Source of the DNA: Anabaena sp. 4-3
GTDB lineage: Bacteria; Cyanobacteriota; Cyanobacteriia; Cyanobacteriales; Nostocaceae
Assembly (NCBI RefSeq): GCF_001597745.1
Contig: NZ_LUHJ01000074.1
Location: forward strand, 61,220-108,871
Length of the DNA stretch: 47,652 nucleotides
Direction: 5' to 3'
Positions 26,239-35,836 of this stretch are shown piece by piece. Numbering within the stretch: the stretch's first letter is position 1; every line of letters starts with the position of its first letter. The notes beneath the pieces were generated by a model. That model was not told the origin of the DNA and made no database searches. It worked only from the letters and a program-made list of their open reading frames with translations. A program made the translations under genes and the position numbers.

Positions 26239-29151
26239 TTACTTTGTTTCCATCCAGTTATCACCTGCTTTGACTTCCACTAGCAATGGTACAGTTAATT
26301 TAACTGCGCCTTCCATGACTGTTTTGATTTGTGGTTGTAATTCTTCCCACTCATTCGGCGGCACTTCAAATACTAATTCATCGTGAACTTGTAATAATAA
26401 CCGTGCTTGATAGTTTTTTAAAACTTCATGCAGTTGCACCATTGCAATTTTGATGATATCTGCACTTGAGCCTTGAATTGGTGCATTGGCGGCAGAACGC
26501 AGTAAGCCAGCATCGTAAACACCTAAGTTTTTCAATTTGCTTAAGTCAATGTCTGCTGGGTTGCTACCTTTGAGTTGGCGTAGGCTGTTGTTGGTAAACT
26601 CAAAATAACGGCGACGACCAAGGATAGTTTCGACATATCCTTGAGATATGGCTTGTTTTTTGACTCCTTCTAAATAAGCAAACACTTGCGGGTAGCGATC
26701 GCTAAATCTTTTAATAAATTCATTGGCTGTGTTTTTATCTATGCCTGTGGAACGGGCAAATTTTAGCGAACCCATCCCATAAATTACACCAAAATTGATG
26801 GTTTTGGCGAGTCTACGCTCATCGGATGTAATATCCTCTTTCTCAAAGATTAATTTGGCTGTGACTGTATGAATGTCTTCATTCTGTTGATATGCTTGCA
26901 CTAAAGCTGGTTCTTGGCTTAAATGTGCTAAAATTCTTAACTCTATTTGCGAGTAGTCAGCAGCTACCATTAACCAGTCTGTTTCGGGTAAGAATGCTTT
27001 ACGAATTTGCCGACTAAAGGCTGTCCGAATCGGGATATTTTGTAAGTTAGGATTAGACGAAGATAGTCTACCCGTTGAGGTGGCTGTTTGGTTAAAATCA
27101 GTGTGTACTCTTTGGGTATCTGGACGCACTAAGGCTGGTAAGGCATCTACATAAGTTGATTTTAATTTTGATAGGGTGCGATACTCAATAATCGCATTCA
27201 CAAAACCAGTGTCATCAACTTCTTGTAGTTTTTCTAAAGTCGCTGCATCGGTAGAATAACCCGTCTGAATTTTCCGGGAGTATTTGGTACTTAAACCTAA
27301 TTTTTCAAATAATATATGACTCAATTGTTTAGGAGAACCTAAATTAAACGTCTCCCCGGCGATGTCTGTAGCTTGTTCTTGTAATTTGGCTAAATCTGTT
27401 TCTAGTTGCTGCGAAAGTTCTAGCAAATAAGCTGAATTAATCCGCACTCCTGTATATTCCATTGCCGCTAAAACTGCTTCTAGCGGTTGTTCTACCTCTG
27501 TTAATAGATGCGCTAATTTAGGAATTTTCTCTAATTCCTGGCGCATTTTCTCTACCAGTTGCCATGTTGCATATACTTGCAAACAGCAATAGTTAGCTAC
27601 AGCAGAAATATTGATATCCGCAATGGTTCTATTTTTAGGAACTAAATCATTATAGTTAGTTAATGTTAATCCTAAATAACGCAAGGCTAAATCTGTGAGG
27701 TTATGGCTAGTATCTGGATTTAAAATATAACTAGCCAACATGGTGTCAAATACAATTCCGGCTAAGTTAACTCCTTGAGTGCGAAAAACTAAGCGGTCAA
27801 ATTTACCATTTTGGAAGGTTTTAGGATATGCTGCACTTTCCAGAATTGGTCTGAGTGCTTGGAGTGCGATATCTTTATCTAGATTATCTCCGGTTTTATG
27901 CGCCAAGGGAATATAAGCTAATTCATCCGGTGCAGTTCCCCAACAGCAACCAATACCCACTAATTCCGCGTCTCTGGGTTCTAAGTCACTGGTTTCTGTA
28001 TCCCAAGCTACAGGATTTTTGGGGTTAGTAAATGTCTGTAAGATGTTAACTAATTCTGTTAGTTGTGCCTCAGTCTGAATGATGCGCGGTTGAATGGGTG
28101 CATCGGGTTGTTGAGAAACTGCTGCTGTATCTTCCGCACTGAAAAAGCTGATGTCTTCATCTTGTTCTTCTGTGCTGGGTGGTGCGCTTGGGGTTTGTGC
28201 AACTTCGCCGCCAAATTTTTGTTGTAAGTCGTTGACTTTCTGTAAAAAGGTTTTGAATTCTAACTTTTCTAAGATGGGAACGAGAATACTATGATCAAAA
28301 CCTTTGAGTTGACAGTTTTCTAGATTAACTTCTAGGGGAACATCTACAACTATTTTGGCTAAATAGTAAGATTTTTCTGCGTCTGCTTTCCCGGCTAGGA
28401 GTTTTTTCTGAGTCGCGCCTTTAATTTCATCTATGGCGGCGTAAATGTGATCTAGAGACTCGTAAGTATTTAGTAATTGTACGGCGGTTTTTTCGCCAAT
28501 TCCCTTGACTCCGGGGATATTATCGGATTTATCCCCACACAAAGCTTTAAAATCAACGATTTGTGTCGGTAAAATACCGAGTTTCTGTTTAACTTGTTCT
28601 GTGCTGAATTCGGTGATGCTACTTGTGGAACGTTTGAGTGCATCAGGACTAAAATTTAAAACGGTGATTTCTTTGGCGGGGTCGATCAGTTGAAATAAAT
28701 CGCGATCGCCTGTTAAAATCTTGACTCTATACCCTGCTGCCGTGGCTCTTTGTGCTAATGTTCCTAACACATCATCGGCTTCATAACCAGGTGCGGTGTA
28801 AATTGGTAGATTGAAGCCTTGTAATAATTCGTGCAGATTTTTTAAGTCGGGGACGAAATCTTCTGGTGTTCCCGGACGATCAGCTTTATAGGTATCATCA
28901 GCTTCGTGGCGAAAAGTTGGTAAACCTAAATCAAATGCGATCGCCATTGCTTGCGGCTGTTGTGTATCCATGACTTCTAAAAGTGACTTCAGAAAGCCAA
29001 AACACACACTCGTAGGAATTCCCGTTTTTGTACGCAGTCCGCCATCTCGTCCTTTGGCGAAAGCAAAGTAAGAACGAAAGGCTAGGGAGTGTCCATCTAC
29101 AAGGATGAATGTAGGACGGGTAACAGTGAAAGCAGCAGAAGTTTCAGACAT
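26239..29151 (-). CDS. polA: DNA polymerase I
   Basis: A 970-residue enzyme for gap repair and RNA primer removal. The 5'-nuclease domain (about 1-320) has VDGHSLAFR, GYEADDVLG, TGDRDLFQL and GDKSDNIPGVKGIGEKTA. The 3'-5' exonuclease-like domain (about 365-560) keeps motif I (WDTET, Asp384, Glu386) and motif II (NGKFDR, Asp452). Motif III reads YCCLQVYAT, so Gln525 stands where the metal-binding Asp is expected (Asp501 of E. coli Pol I). The polymerase domain is complete, with AADYSQIELRILAH, RRLAKTINFGVIYGMG and LLLQVHDELVFEVP. Codons read cleanly, so this is not a frameshift. Proofreading may be weak or absent. The next gene on the same strand is the methyltransferase, 83 bp after the stop. 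Confidence 0.97.
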   Translation of the reverse strand: MSETSAAFTVTRPTFILVDGHSLAFRSYFAFAKGRDGGLRTKTGIPTSVCFGFLKSLLEVMDTQQPQAMAIAFDLGLPTFRHEADDTYKADRPGTPEDFVPDLKNLHELLQGFNLPIYTAPGYEADDVLGTLAQRATAAGYRVKILTGDRDLFQLIDPAKEITVLNFSPDALKRSTSSITEFSTEQVKQKLGILPTQIVDFKALCGDKSDNIPGVKGIGEKTAVQLLNTYESLDHIYAAIDEIKGATQKKLLAGKADAEKSYYLAKIVVDVPLEVNLENCQLKGFDHSILVPILEKLEFKTFLQKVNDLQQKFGGEVAQTPSAPPSTEEQDEDISFFSAEDTAAVSQQPDAPIQPRIIQTEAQLTELVNILQTFTNPKNPVAWDTETSDLEPRDAELVGIGCCWGTAPDELAYIPLAHKTGDNLDKDIALQALRPILESAAYPKTFQNGKFDRLVFRTQGVNLAGIVFDTMLASYILNPDTSHNLTDLALRYLGLTLTNYNDLVPKNRTIADINISAVANYCCLQVYATWQLVEKMRQELEKIPKLAHLLTEVEQPLEAVLAAMEYTGVRINSAYLLELSQQLETDLAKLQEQATDIAGETFNLGSPKQLSHILFEKLGLSTKYSRKIQTGYSTDAATLEKLQEVDDTGFVNAIIEYRTLSKLKSTYVDALPALVRPDTQRVHTDFNQTATSTGRLSSSNPNLQNIPIRTAFSRQIRKAFLPETDWLMVAADYSQIELRILAHLSQEPALVQAYQQNEDIHTVTAKLIFEKEDITSDERRLAKTINFGVIYGMGSLKFARSTGIDKNTANEFIKRFSDRYPQVFAYLEGVKKQAISQGYVETILGRRRYFEFTNNSLRQLKGSNPADIDLSKLKNLGVYDAGLLRSAANAPIQGSSADIIKIAMVQLHEVLKNYQARLLLQVHDELVFEVPPNEWEELQPQIKTVMEGAVKLTVPLLVEVKAGDNWMETK

Positions 29152-29674
29152 AACCCTATTGTAGCGATAAACCCACCTTAATTACGCACAATTAAGGATG
29201 GAAAATCTCTTTTCTCTATTCCCTCACCCCACAGGATGTTTTCCAACTATTGTTACTAACATCAAACGAGACAAAAGTCATCAGCAATTTTTCTCTGCTT
29301 CACTCTTTGTGAGGGTTTAGTCATCCTCAAACCCTATTCCCTGCTCAAGCTTTAGTAAAATTCAATACTGAAAATTCTACAGAATACTGGAGTTATTTAT
29401 CATAACTATTGAGAGGATTTCAGTGATTACCCAGTTGTCATTTCACAGCACAAACCGAACTGATAATCTGGGTATTTCCTACTAGATATCTAATTACTTT
29501 TGCCTTAGCTGAAATTTACATACATACCTAAAAAAGTAGATTAATTCGACTGTTATCCTAGATAAAAATTTACAAAAACTTACGTATATTTATCAAGACT
29601 ATTCTTTCAGATTTAGAGGTAGAAATGTATAAGTAATCTTTCTGGCAATCGTTCTTTTTGGAAGATGCTTTCCC
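29152..29674. other. Divergent intergenic region between polA and PEP-CTERM gene
   Basis: A 523-bp AT-rich gap that must hold the polA promoter (minus) and the PEP-CTERM gene promoter (plus). I see no gene, tRNA or strong palindrome, and no convincing promoter pair. Confidence 0.5.
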
Positions 29675-30379
29675 ATGACAACAACACTTTTTAAGTCTCT
29701 AGGTGCTGCTACAACTTTGGTAGGAATTCTTGCTACTGCTAGTTCTGCTAATGCAGCTTCTCTCACCTCCTCCGCTTCCAGTGGTTTATTGTCCACCGAT
29801 TTCGCCAATGTTACTCTCAGCGTCCAAAAGTTTGACTCATCTCTGGGTACGCTCAAAGGTGTAACTTTAAAATTTGATGGACAGCTTCAGGGCGTTGGAA
29901 GATATGAAAATACAGGCCCTAATGCGAGTTCTGTAACGGTGAATTTAACTGGTCAACTCGGCTTAGACCTGGGTGGTCAATCTCTGTTCAGTTTAAACCC
30001 ACAAAAAGCTGATACATACAATTTTGCCGCTTTTGATGGCAACATGGATTTCGGCGGTACTTCTGGAAGCACAATTAACGGGCCAACTGCTCAAATGTCA
30101 CAGACAAGAAGCTTTACTGATGCTTCCTTCCTACAAGCTTTTATTGGCAGTGGCAACTTAGACTTCTTATTATCGGCTCAAGCCACATCAACAGTTTCTG
30201 GTTCTGGAAATATAGTTGCCTCTGTGACAACACTTGCTAGAGGTGGTGTTGAAGTTACCTATGACTATGACCCAGTTCAGTCTGTACCTGAACCTTCTGC
30301 GGCATTAGGATTTGGTCTAGTGGCAGGTATTGGTTTATTGTCACAACGTAAAAAAAGCTGGATCAAGTCTTCTAATTAA
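29675..30379 (+). CDS. PEP-CTERM sorted exported protein
   Basis: A 234-residue protein with a signal peptide (LGAATTLVGILATASSANA) and a C-terminal sorting signal: VPEP at residues 204-207, a hydrophobic helix, then QRKKSW. Such proteins are thought to be recognised by an exosortase and delivered to the cell surface. The middle is Ser/Thr/Gly-rich beta-type sequence with no recognised catalytic motif, and contains no Cys. ATG start; GGAAG lies about 10 nt upstream. A rho-independent terminator-like hairpin follows. No exosortase gene is in the window. Confidence 0.88.
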   Translation: MTTTLFKSLGAATTLVGILATASSANAASLTSSASSGLLSTDFANVTLSVQKFDSSLGTLKGVTLKFDGQLQGVGRYENTGPNASSVTVNLTGQLGLDLGGQSLFSLNPQKADTYNFAAFDGNMDFGGTSGSTINGPTAQMSQTRSFTDASFLQAFIGSGNLDFLLSAQATSTVSGSGNIVASVTTLARGGVEVTYDYDPVQSVPEPSAALGFGLVAGIGLLSQRKKSWIKSSN

Positions 30380-30499
30380 GATATTTTGTGGAGTAGGTGT
30401 TTTTCTCTACTCTCTTGATTAACTGCATCGAAAGTGAAACAATTACTGGCAACAATTGTTGTTTTCAACAACCCATCTGAAACATTCAGTTCATAAAAA

Positions 30500-30535
30500 A
30501 AACCCGGTTGATTTTTTGTCACCTGGGTTTTTATT
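30500..30535 (+). terminator. Terminator-like hairpin after the PEP-CTERM gene
   Basis: AAACCC pairs with GGGTTT, extended inward by a wobble and a G-C pair, around a T-rich loop, and is followed by TTATTG. It lies 120 bp after the stop codon. The A-run before the stem would also allow use from the opposite side. Confidence 0.6.
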
Positions 30536-30641
30536 GTTGACTGGATTTACAATTCAAAATTGATTAAAAATCAAGGTAGTAGGGGTTTAGCTTGAACAGC
30601 AAGAAGCCTCACGCTTACCGCGATAGCGGAAGTGTTGAGAC

Positions 30642-30684
30642 GGACACTTTGCTCAAGTCGGGAAACCCGCCCACGCAAGTGTCC
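30642..30684. repeat. Nested palindromic repeat
   Basis: Outer arms GGACACTT and AAGTGTCC (8 bp, perfect) enclose an inner perfect CGGG-AAA-CCCG hairpin. The form suggests a dispersed palindromic element that folds into a two-tier hairpin. Confidence 0.6.
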
Positions 30685-30855
30685 TCATGAATTGCGCGTG
30701 AGTTGACAGTCATATCTTACACCATTCTCAATAAGCTCCAGGCGATGCACACCCAACAACCTAAAACTAAGGGTTTGAACAACTTGCAAGCAATGCCCAC
30801 CCTACAAAAATTATCATTAAGGAACAGGTGTAAGATGTGTGTAGGTGGGTGAAAA

Positions 30856-32526
30856 TTAAAAAGGTGGCAATTCTTTGAGAATCGTAAACCTAATATGATT
30901 AATTGCCAACTCACCTATAGAGATATCTTCTTTGGTTAATCTGACACCTTGACTACTCAGGGTTTCAAAAGAAATACCTTTGCCAATTTCTATGTGATAC
31001 CAGCATAAGCCCATGAAAAAGCGAGTTGGATAGGGGCCATCATTACCCAAATCATCGGGATTAGATTCCATTGGCAACCAACCAATCCCCGGTATGTAGA
31101 ATTCTAACCAGACATGATTAAAATCTGGATGCAGTGGCACTCCTTGATGTTCGCCATAAGGAGGGCATTTATACCTGCCGACGGTGCGGCATGGTATCCC
31201 ATTTAAACGACAAAGTGCCAATAATACACCCACATACTCACCACAAGAGCCTACACCTCTTTCTAAGACAATATCTGGTGTATCGATGTAGGGTTTAATG
31301 CCATAGGATAACTCATCATAAACGTAGTTGCGGATATTGTACATTTTCCGCAAAAGATTTGTTTCTGAGCCTACAGCATCACGGGCAGCACGGCGGACAA
31401 TGGGGGTGTCCATTGCTAAATCGTCATTATCCACTAAGTAGCGGGTTTCAAATTCCTCTGGTATTTCAGGAATATCTTCGACATCTCTGGGTGTGATACG
31501 ATACTTAATTCCTCGTACTTCTACTAATGCTTTCCAGCCAAATACATGACGTTCTCCGGGGGTGAGTGCATCGAATTTAAACACTGCTACCCGTTGTCCA
31601 TCAATGATTTCTTCTGTAAAAGGTATACCGATGGGTTCAACGTGTTGGAGTTTTTGACGTTCGGTGTCTGAGGGGAGAGCAATTCGCCATTCGACATCAG
31701 GCAAATATACTTCTTCTAAGGGGGCGATTTCCTCAGCATAGGACATTTCGATGAGATAGCCGTTAGAAAGGGCGTATTTTTGGTCTGGCTGGTGATGATA
31801 ATACAGGGGATGAATAAAAGTGCGATCGCGATATGTTAATTCATGATTCGGATCAGCATTAGGGTTATCCCGAATATACGGCTCTTCACCAGCATAGGCA
31901 ACAAACAGACTTTGTTTACCCGTTTCGCTATCTAGATGTACTGCTATGCCTGTAGGCGAATCAAAAGGTGTTAAGACACTAAATTTAACTTCGCCAGTTG
32001 CCCTGTCCATCGCGTAAACTGTTTGTTCTGTGCGATCGCAAATCCACAAAGTTTCCCCACAGACTGCTAAATTCTGTATCCCTACGCCGGGAGTATAAAA
32101 TCTAGTAATCTCTTTGCGGCTATCACGGTCATAAATCAGGATGTAGCCTATTCTTTGACAACTGATATAAACAGTTGAATCCCAAACAGCAACACCATCG
32201 GCAGCATAAGGCAAGGTGGCAAAATGCTCTAAACCCCAAGCGGAAAGCTTGGATAAATAAACACTGTTACCACGAGTTACCCAAAGTGTATCTTCCCAAA
32301 CAGCTAAACCTCTCACCTCACTAAATTCTTTAGTTTGGTGAGGGTTGAGAATTTTACTATTATCGGTATGAGGGTCAATTTCTAATAAATGTCCCTTAAT
32401 AGTATCAATCGCAATCAGTTTATCTTGAATAAACGCAATGCCGCATAGATTAGCAGCAGTCAATGGTCTAATTGTCCTTTGCCCAAACATTTGGCTTGCT
32501 GTCAAACTAATGGGTGCAAAACTCAT
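30856..32526 (-). CDS. Beta-propeller plus transglutaminase-like domain protein
   Basis: A 556-residue protein without an evident signal peptide. Residues about 20-240 are WD/NHL/SMP-30-like propeller strands (LCGIAFIQDKLIAIDTIKGHLLEID, VRGLAVWEDTLWVTRGNSVY, IQNLAVCGETLWICDRTEQTVYAMD). A linker follows, then a transglutaminase/protease-like domain (about 370-510) with the full triad: Cys428 in GVGSCGEYVG, His471 in NHVWLEFY and Asp491 in ESNPDD. Such folds act as cysteine proteases or amide transferases; the substrate is unknown. ATG start. It stands alone between a convergent PEP-CTERM gene and a divergent P-type ATPase. Confidence 0.85.
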   Translation of the reverse strand: MSFAPISLTASQMFGQRTIRPLTAANLCGIAFIQDKLIAIDTIKGHLLEIDPHTDNSKILNPHQTKEFSEVRGLAVWEDTLWVTRGNSVYLSKLSAWGLEHFATLPYAADGVAVWDSTVYISCQRIGYILIYDRDSRKEITRFYTPGVGIQNLAVCGETLWICDRTEQTVYAMDRATGEVKFSVLTPFDSPTGIAVHLDSETGKQSLFVAYAGEEPYIRDNPNADPNHELTYRDRTFIHPLYYHHQPDQKYALSNGYLIEMSYAEEIAPLEEVYLPDVEWRIALPSDTERQKLQHVEPIGIPFTEEIIDGQRVAVFKFDALTPGERHVFGWKALVEVRGIKYRITPRDVEDIPEIPEEFETRYLVDNDDLAMDTPIVRRAARDAVGSETNLLRKMYNIRNYVYDELSYGIKPYIDTPDIVLERGVGSCGEYVGVLLALCRLNGIPCRTVGRYKCPPYGEHQGVPLHPDFNHVWLEFYIPGIGWLPMESNPDDLGNDGPYPTRFFMGLCWYHIEIGKGISFETLSSQGVRLTKEDISIGELAINHIRFTILKELPPF

Positions 32527-32733
32527 ATTAACGGTTTAGCACTCCCTTAATATATTGTGGCATATTGTTTTTCACCGAATTTGCAACTGTCAGATTCATA
32601 CTGATTATGGGAACAATGTTTTTTAAATCACTCTAGCTTAGGAAATAATACATACAGTTTCAGCCAAACAGTCAGCACTTGAGGAGAATTACATTTCATC
32701 CTTATACAGCTTGGCAACAGTTGTAATGTAACT

Positions 32734-32762
32734 TTAGTGGATGGTTTTCCAGCCTCCACTAA
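32734..32762 (+). other. Inverted repeat upstream of the P-type ATPase gene
   Basis: TTAGTGGA and TCCACTAA form an 8-bp perfect stem around a 13-nt loop, ending about 42 bases before the ATPase ATG. It could be an operator or leader hairpin; no known binding-site family was recognised. Confidence 0.35.
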
Positions 32763-32804
32763 GATTATGATCGAATTCTGTAACTATTTCCTGTGACTTA
32801 CACA

Positions 32805-35666
32805 ATGTCTGCTAATTCTTTGCCTGAAGGTGTCGCAATTTGGCATAGTTTGGAAGTTGATAAAGCACTAGAACTGCTCGATAGTAATGCAGACAGTGGC
32901 TTAACAACCCCAGAAGTTGAAAAGCGGCTGCAAAAATATGGCCCTAATGAACTAGAAGAACATGGCGGCCGCAGCGCGTGGGAGATTCTCATTGATCAGT
33001 TCAAAAACATTATGTTGTTGATGCTGATTGCTGTGGCTTTCATTTCTGGGTTGTTAGATTTCCTGGCTTGGCAAGCTGGGCAACTCAAGCCTGGGGAAGT
33101 ACCATTTAAAGATACGATCGCTATCTTAGCCATTGTCATTCTCAATGGTATCCTGGGCTATGTGCAGGAAAGTCGCGCCGAACAAGCCCTAGCCGCACTC
33201 AAAAAAATGGCTTCTCCCTTAGTGCGAGTCATCCGCAACGGCAAACTGGAGGATGTAGCCGCTAAGGATATAGTCCCAGGGGATGTGATGCTGGTAGAAG
33301 CTGGGGTACAAATATCCGCCGATGGGCGTTTAATTGAACAAGCTAATTTGCAGGTGCGCGAGTCAGCACTCACAGGTGAAGCAGAAGCAGTTAATAAACA
33401 AGCTACTATACAACTACCAGAAGATACATCTTTAGGCGATCGCATTAATTTAGTTTTCCAAGGTACAGAAGTTGTCCAAGGGCGCGGTAAAGTGCTGGTG
33501 ACTAACACTGGTATGCAAACCGAAATCGGTAAAATTGCCGCCATGTTGCAGTCGGTGGAAAGCGAACCTACCCCCCTACAGCAACGGATGACACAACTAG
33601 GTAATGTCCTAGTCTCAGGTTCTTTAATATTGGTGGCGATTGTCGTTATCGGTGGTACTATCCAAGCGCGAGGCTTTAGCAATTTACAAGAACTGTTAGA
33701 AGTGTCCTTGAGTATGGCGGTAGCGGTAGTACCAGAAGGTTTACCCGCCGTGATTACCGTGACTTTAGCACTGGGAACTCAGCGCATGGTAAAACGCAAC
33801 GCCTTAATTCGCAAATTACCGGCGGTGGAAACTTTGGGTTCTGTCACTACTATCTGTTCTGATAAAACCGGGACGCTGACTCAAAATAAAATGGTCGTGC
33901 AGTCGGTTTACACTAATGACAAAAGATTTCGGGTGACAGGAGAAGGTTACGCGCCTGTAGGTGAGTTTCAGTTAGACGGTAACACCATCGACGCAGAAGA
34001 TTATCCCGAAATTGCCGCTTTATCAGTTGCCTGTGCTATTTGTAACGACTCGGTACTGCAAAAAGAACAAGGAGAATGGGCGATTTTAGGCGACCCCACC
34101 GAGGGGGCTTTAATGACACTGGCAGGAAAAGTTGGTATTGAAAAAGACCAATGGAATAGTAAATTACCCCGTGTCAATGAATTTCCCTTTTCCTCAGAAC
34201 GCAAGCGGATGAGCGTGATTTCCCAGGTGGAACAAGTCGCCACCGGGGAACAGTCCTTGACCGCAGTTGATCCAGCGATCGCCAACTTGGTAAACTCTGA
34301 ACCTTATGTCATGTTTACCAAAGGTTCACCAGAGTTAATTCTGGCACGTTGCACTGAGATTTATACAGGCACAAACTCAACACCACTCAATGAAGCCCAA
34401 CGTAGCCAAATTTTGGCAGAAAATGACCAAATGGCGAGTAAAGGTTTACGGGTGTTAGGTTTCGCCTACAAACCTCTGTTAGAAAATCCGCCAGAAGGTT
34501 CAGATGAAACCTCAGAACAAAATTTAGTTTGGCTGGGTTTGGTAGGAATGCTCGATGCACCCCGTCCAGAAGTTAGGGCGGCGGTGCAGGAATGTCGAGA
34601 AGCGGGTATACGTCCGGTAATGATTACAGGCGACCATCAATTAACCGCACGAGCGATCGCCACTGATTTAGGTATTGCCCAAGAAGGTGACAGAGTTCTC
34701 ACCGGGCAAGAATTACAACGCATGAGCGACCAGGAACTAGAACAGCAAGTAGACCTAGTAAGCATTTATGCACGGGTAGCCCCAGAACACAAACTGAGAA
34801 TTGTGCAAGCCCTACAGCGTCGGGGTAGATTTGTTTCCATGACTGGGGATGGTGTCAACGATGCCCCAGCCCTCAAACAAGCTGACATTGGGATTGCAAT
34901 GGGCATCACGGGTACAGATGTCAGTAAAGAAGCCAGCGACATGGTACTTCTAGATGACAACTTCGCCACCATTGTCGCCGCCACGAAAGAAGGTAGAGTA
35001 GTTTACACTAATATTCGCCGCTTTATTAAATACATCCTGGGCAGTAACATCGGTGAAGTTCTCACCATTGCTTCCGCCCCGCTTTTAGGCTTAGGTGGTG
35101 TTCCCCTGACACCATTACAAATTTTGTGGATGAACTTAGTCACCGACGGTTTACCAGCCTTAGCCTTAGCCGTAGAACCCCCAGAACCAGACGTAATGAA
35201 GCGTCCCCCCTTCAGTCCTCGTGAGAGTATTTTCGCTAGGGGTTTGGGTTCTTACATGATACGCATCGGGATTATTTTCGCCATCATTACAATTATTTTG
35301 ATGCAGTGGGCTTACTCTCATGTTCAAACATTCTCAGGGGCAGGACTCGATCCTGAGCGATGGAAGACAATGGTATTCACTTCTCTGTGTCTTGCTCAGA
35401 TGGGTCATGCTATAGCCATTCGCTCGAATAATCAACTCACCATAGAGATGAATCCCCTTTCTAATCCCTTTGTCTTATGGGCTGTAGTTGTGACGACAAT
35501 TTTGCAGTTGATGTTGATTTACGTTCCACCCCTGCGCGCATTCTTTGGTACTCACTGGCTACCTCCCACAGAGTTAGCGATTTGTTTCGGTTTCAGTGCT
35601 TTAATGTTTGTCTGGATTGAAGCAGAGAAGATATTCTTCCGCTTTACAGGCAAGAGAAGCGTTTAG
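32805..35666 (+). CDS. Calcium-transporting P-type ATPase (type IIA, PacL-like)
   Basis: A 953-residue pump that exports Ca2+ (perhaps Mn2+) with ATP. The N-terminal cation-ATPase domain ([19 protein letters not shown]) precedes helices M1-M2, an actuator loop with LTGEAE, M4 with VVPEGLPAV (Glu311), the phosphorylation motif SDKTGTLTQ (Asp353), a nucleotide domain with FTKGSPE, the hinge motif [14 protein letters not shown], and M5-M10. Calcium ligands of the SERCA site II type are kept ([13 protein letters not shown]). M5 keeps SNIGEV, but the M8 position matching SERCA Glu908 appears to be Gln865, suggesting one high-affinity site as in PMR1/LMCA1-type pumps. I use the ATG at 32805; a GTG at 32793 adds four residues. 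A purine repeat begins directly after the stop. Confidence 0.94.
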   Translation: MSANSLPEGVAIWHSLEVDKALELLDSNADSGLTTPEVEKRLQKYGPNELEEHGGRSAWEILIDQFKNIMLLMLIAVAFISGLLDFLAWQAGQLKPGEVPFKDTIAILAIVILNGILGYVQESRAEQALAALKKMASPLVRVIRNGKLEDVAAKDIVPGDVMLVEAGVQISADGRLIEQANLQVRESALTGEAEAVNKQATIQLPEDTSLGDRINLVFQGTEVVQGRGKVLVTNTGMQTEIGKIAAMLQSVESEPTPLQQRMTQLGNVLVSGSLILVAIVVIGGTIQARGFSNLQELLEVSLSMAVAVVPEGLPAVITVTLALGTQRMVKRNALIRKLPAVETLGSVTTICSDKTGTLTQNKMVVQSVYTNDKRFRVTGEGYAPVGEFQLDGNTIDAEDYPEIAALSVACAICNDSVLQKEQGEWAILGDPTEGALMTLAGKVGIEKDQWNSKLPRVNEFPFSSERKRMSVISQVEQVATGEQSLTAVDPAIANLVNSEPYVMFTKGSPELILARCTEIYTGTNSTPLNEAQRSQILAENDQMASKGLRVLGFAYKPLLENPPEGSDETSEQNLVWLGLVGMLDAPRPEVRAAVQECREAGIRPVMITGDHQLTARAIATDLGIAQEGDRVLTGQELQRMSDQELEQQVDLVSIYARVAPEHKLRIVQALQRRGRFVSMTGDGVNDAPALKQADIGIAMGITGTDVSKEASDMVLLDDNFATIVAATKEGRVVYTNIRRFIKYILGSNIGEVLTIASAPLLGLGGVPLTPLQILWMNLVTDGLPALALAVEPPEPDVMKRPPFSPRESIFARGLGSYMIRIGIIFAIITIILMQWAYSHVQTFSGAGLDPERWKTMVFTSLCLAQMGHAIAIRSNNQLTIEMNPLSNPFVLWAVVVTTILQLMLIYVPPLRAFFGTHWLPPTELAICFGFSALMFVWIEAEKIFFRFTGKRSV

Positions 35667-35785
35667 AGGAGGATGAGGGGGATGAGGGAGATGAGGGAGA
35701 TGAGGGGGATGAGGGAGATGGGGGAGATGAGGGGGATGAGGGAGATGGGGGAGATGGGGGAGACAAGGTAGACAAGGAAGAATTT
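35667..35785 (+). repeat. G-rich 9-bp minisatellite (GAGGGAGAT units)
   Basis: About 12 near-perfect 9-bp units, variants of GAGGGAGAT/GAGGGGGAT/GGGGGAGAT, start immediately after the ATPase stop codon and fade into GACAAGG. The plus strand is almost wholly purine plus one T per unit. It is likely length-variable, and G-runs of 3-5 recur every 9 bases. Confidence 0.9.
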
Positions 35786-35787
35786 TT

Positions 35788-35834
35788 CCCCATGCCCCAT
35801 GCCCCATGCCCCAGTCCCCAATCCCCAATCCCCA
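35788..35834 (+). repeat. C-rich short tandem repeat before recF
   Basis: CCCCATG units repeat and then change to CCCCAAT units, ending at the recF start codon. The tract is complementary in character to the G-rich array just before it, so the two could pair or form unusual DNA structures. Confidence 0.8.
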
Positions 35835-35836
35835 TT

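Larger units (their letters stand above)
30380..30855. other. Intergenic region with terminator and nested-hairpin repeat
   Basis: A 476-bp gap between two convergent genes. It holds the terminator at 30500-30535, an AGTAGGGGTTTAGC repeat (30578-30591, also at 40486-40499) and the nested palindrome at 30642-30684. Nothing else is recognisable. Confidence 0.6.
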
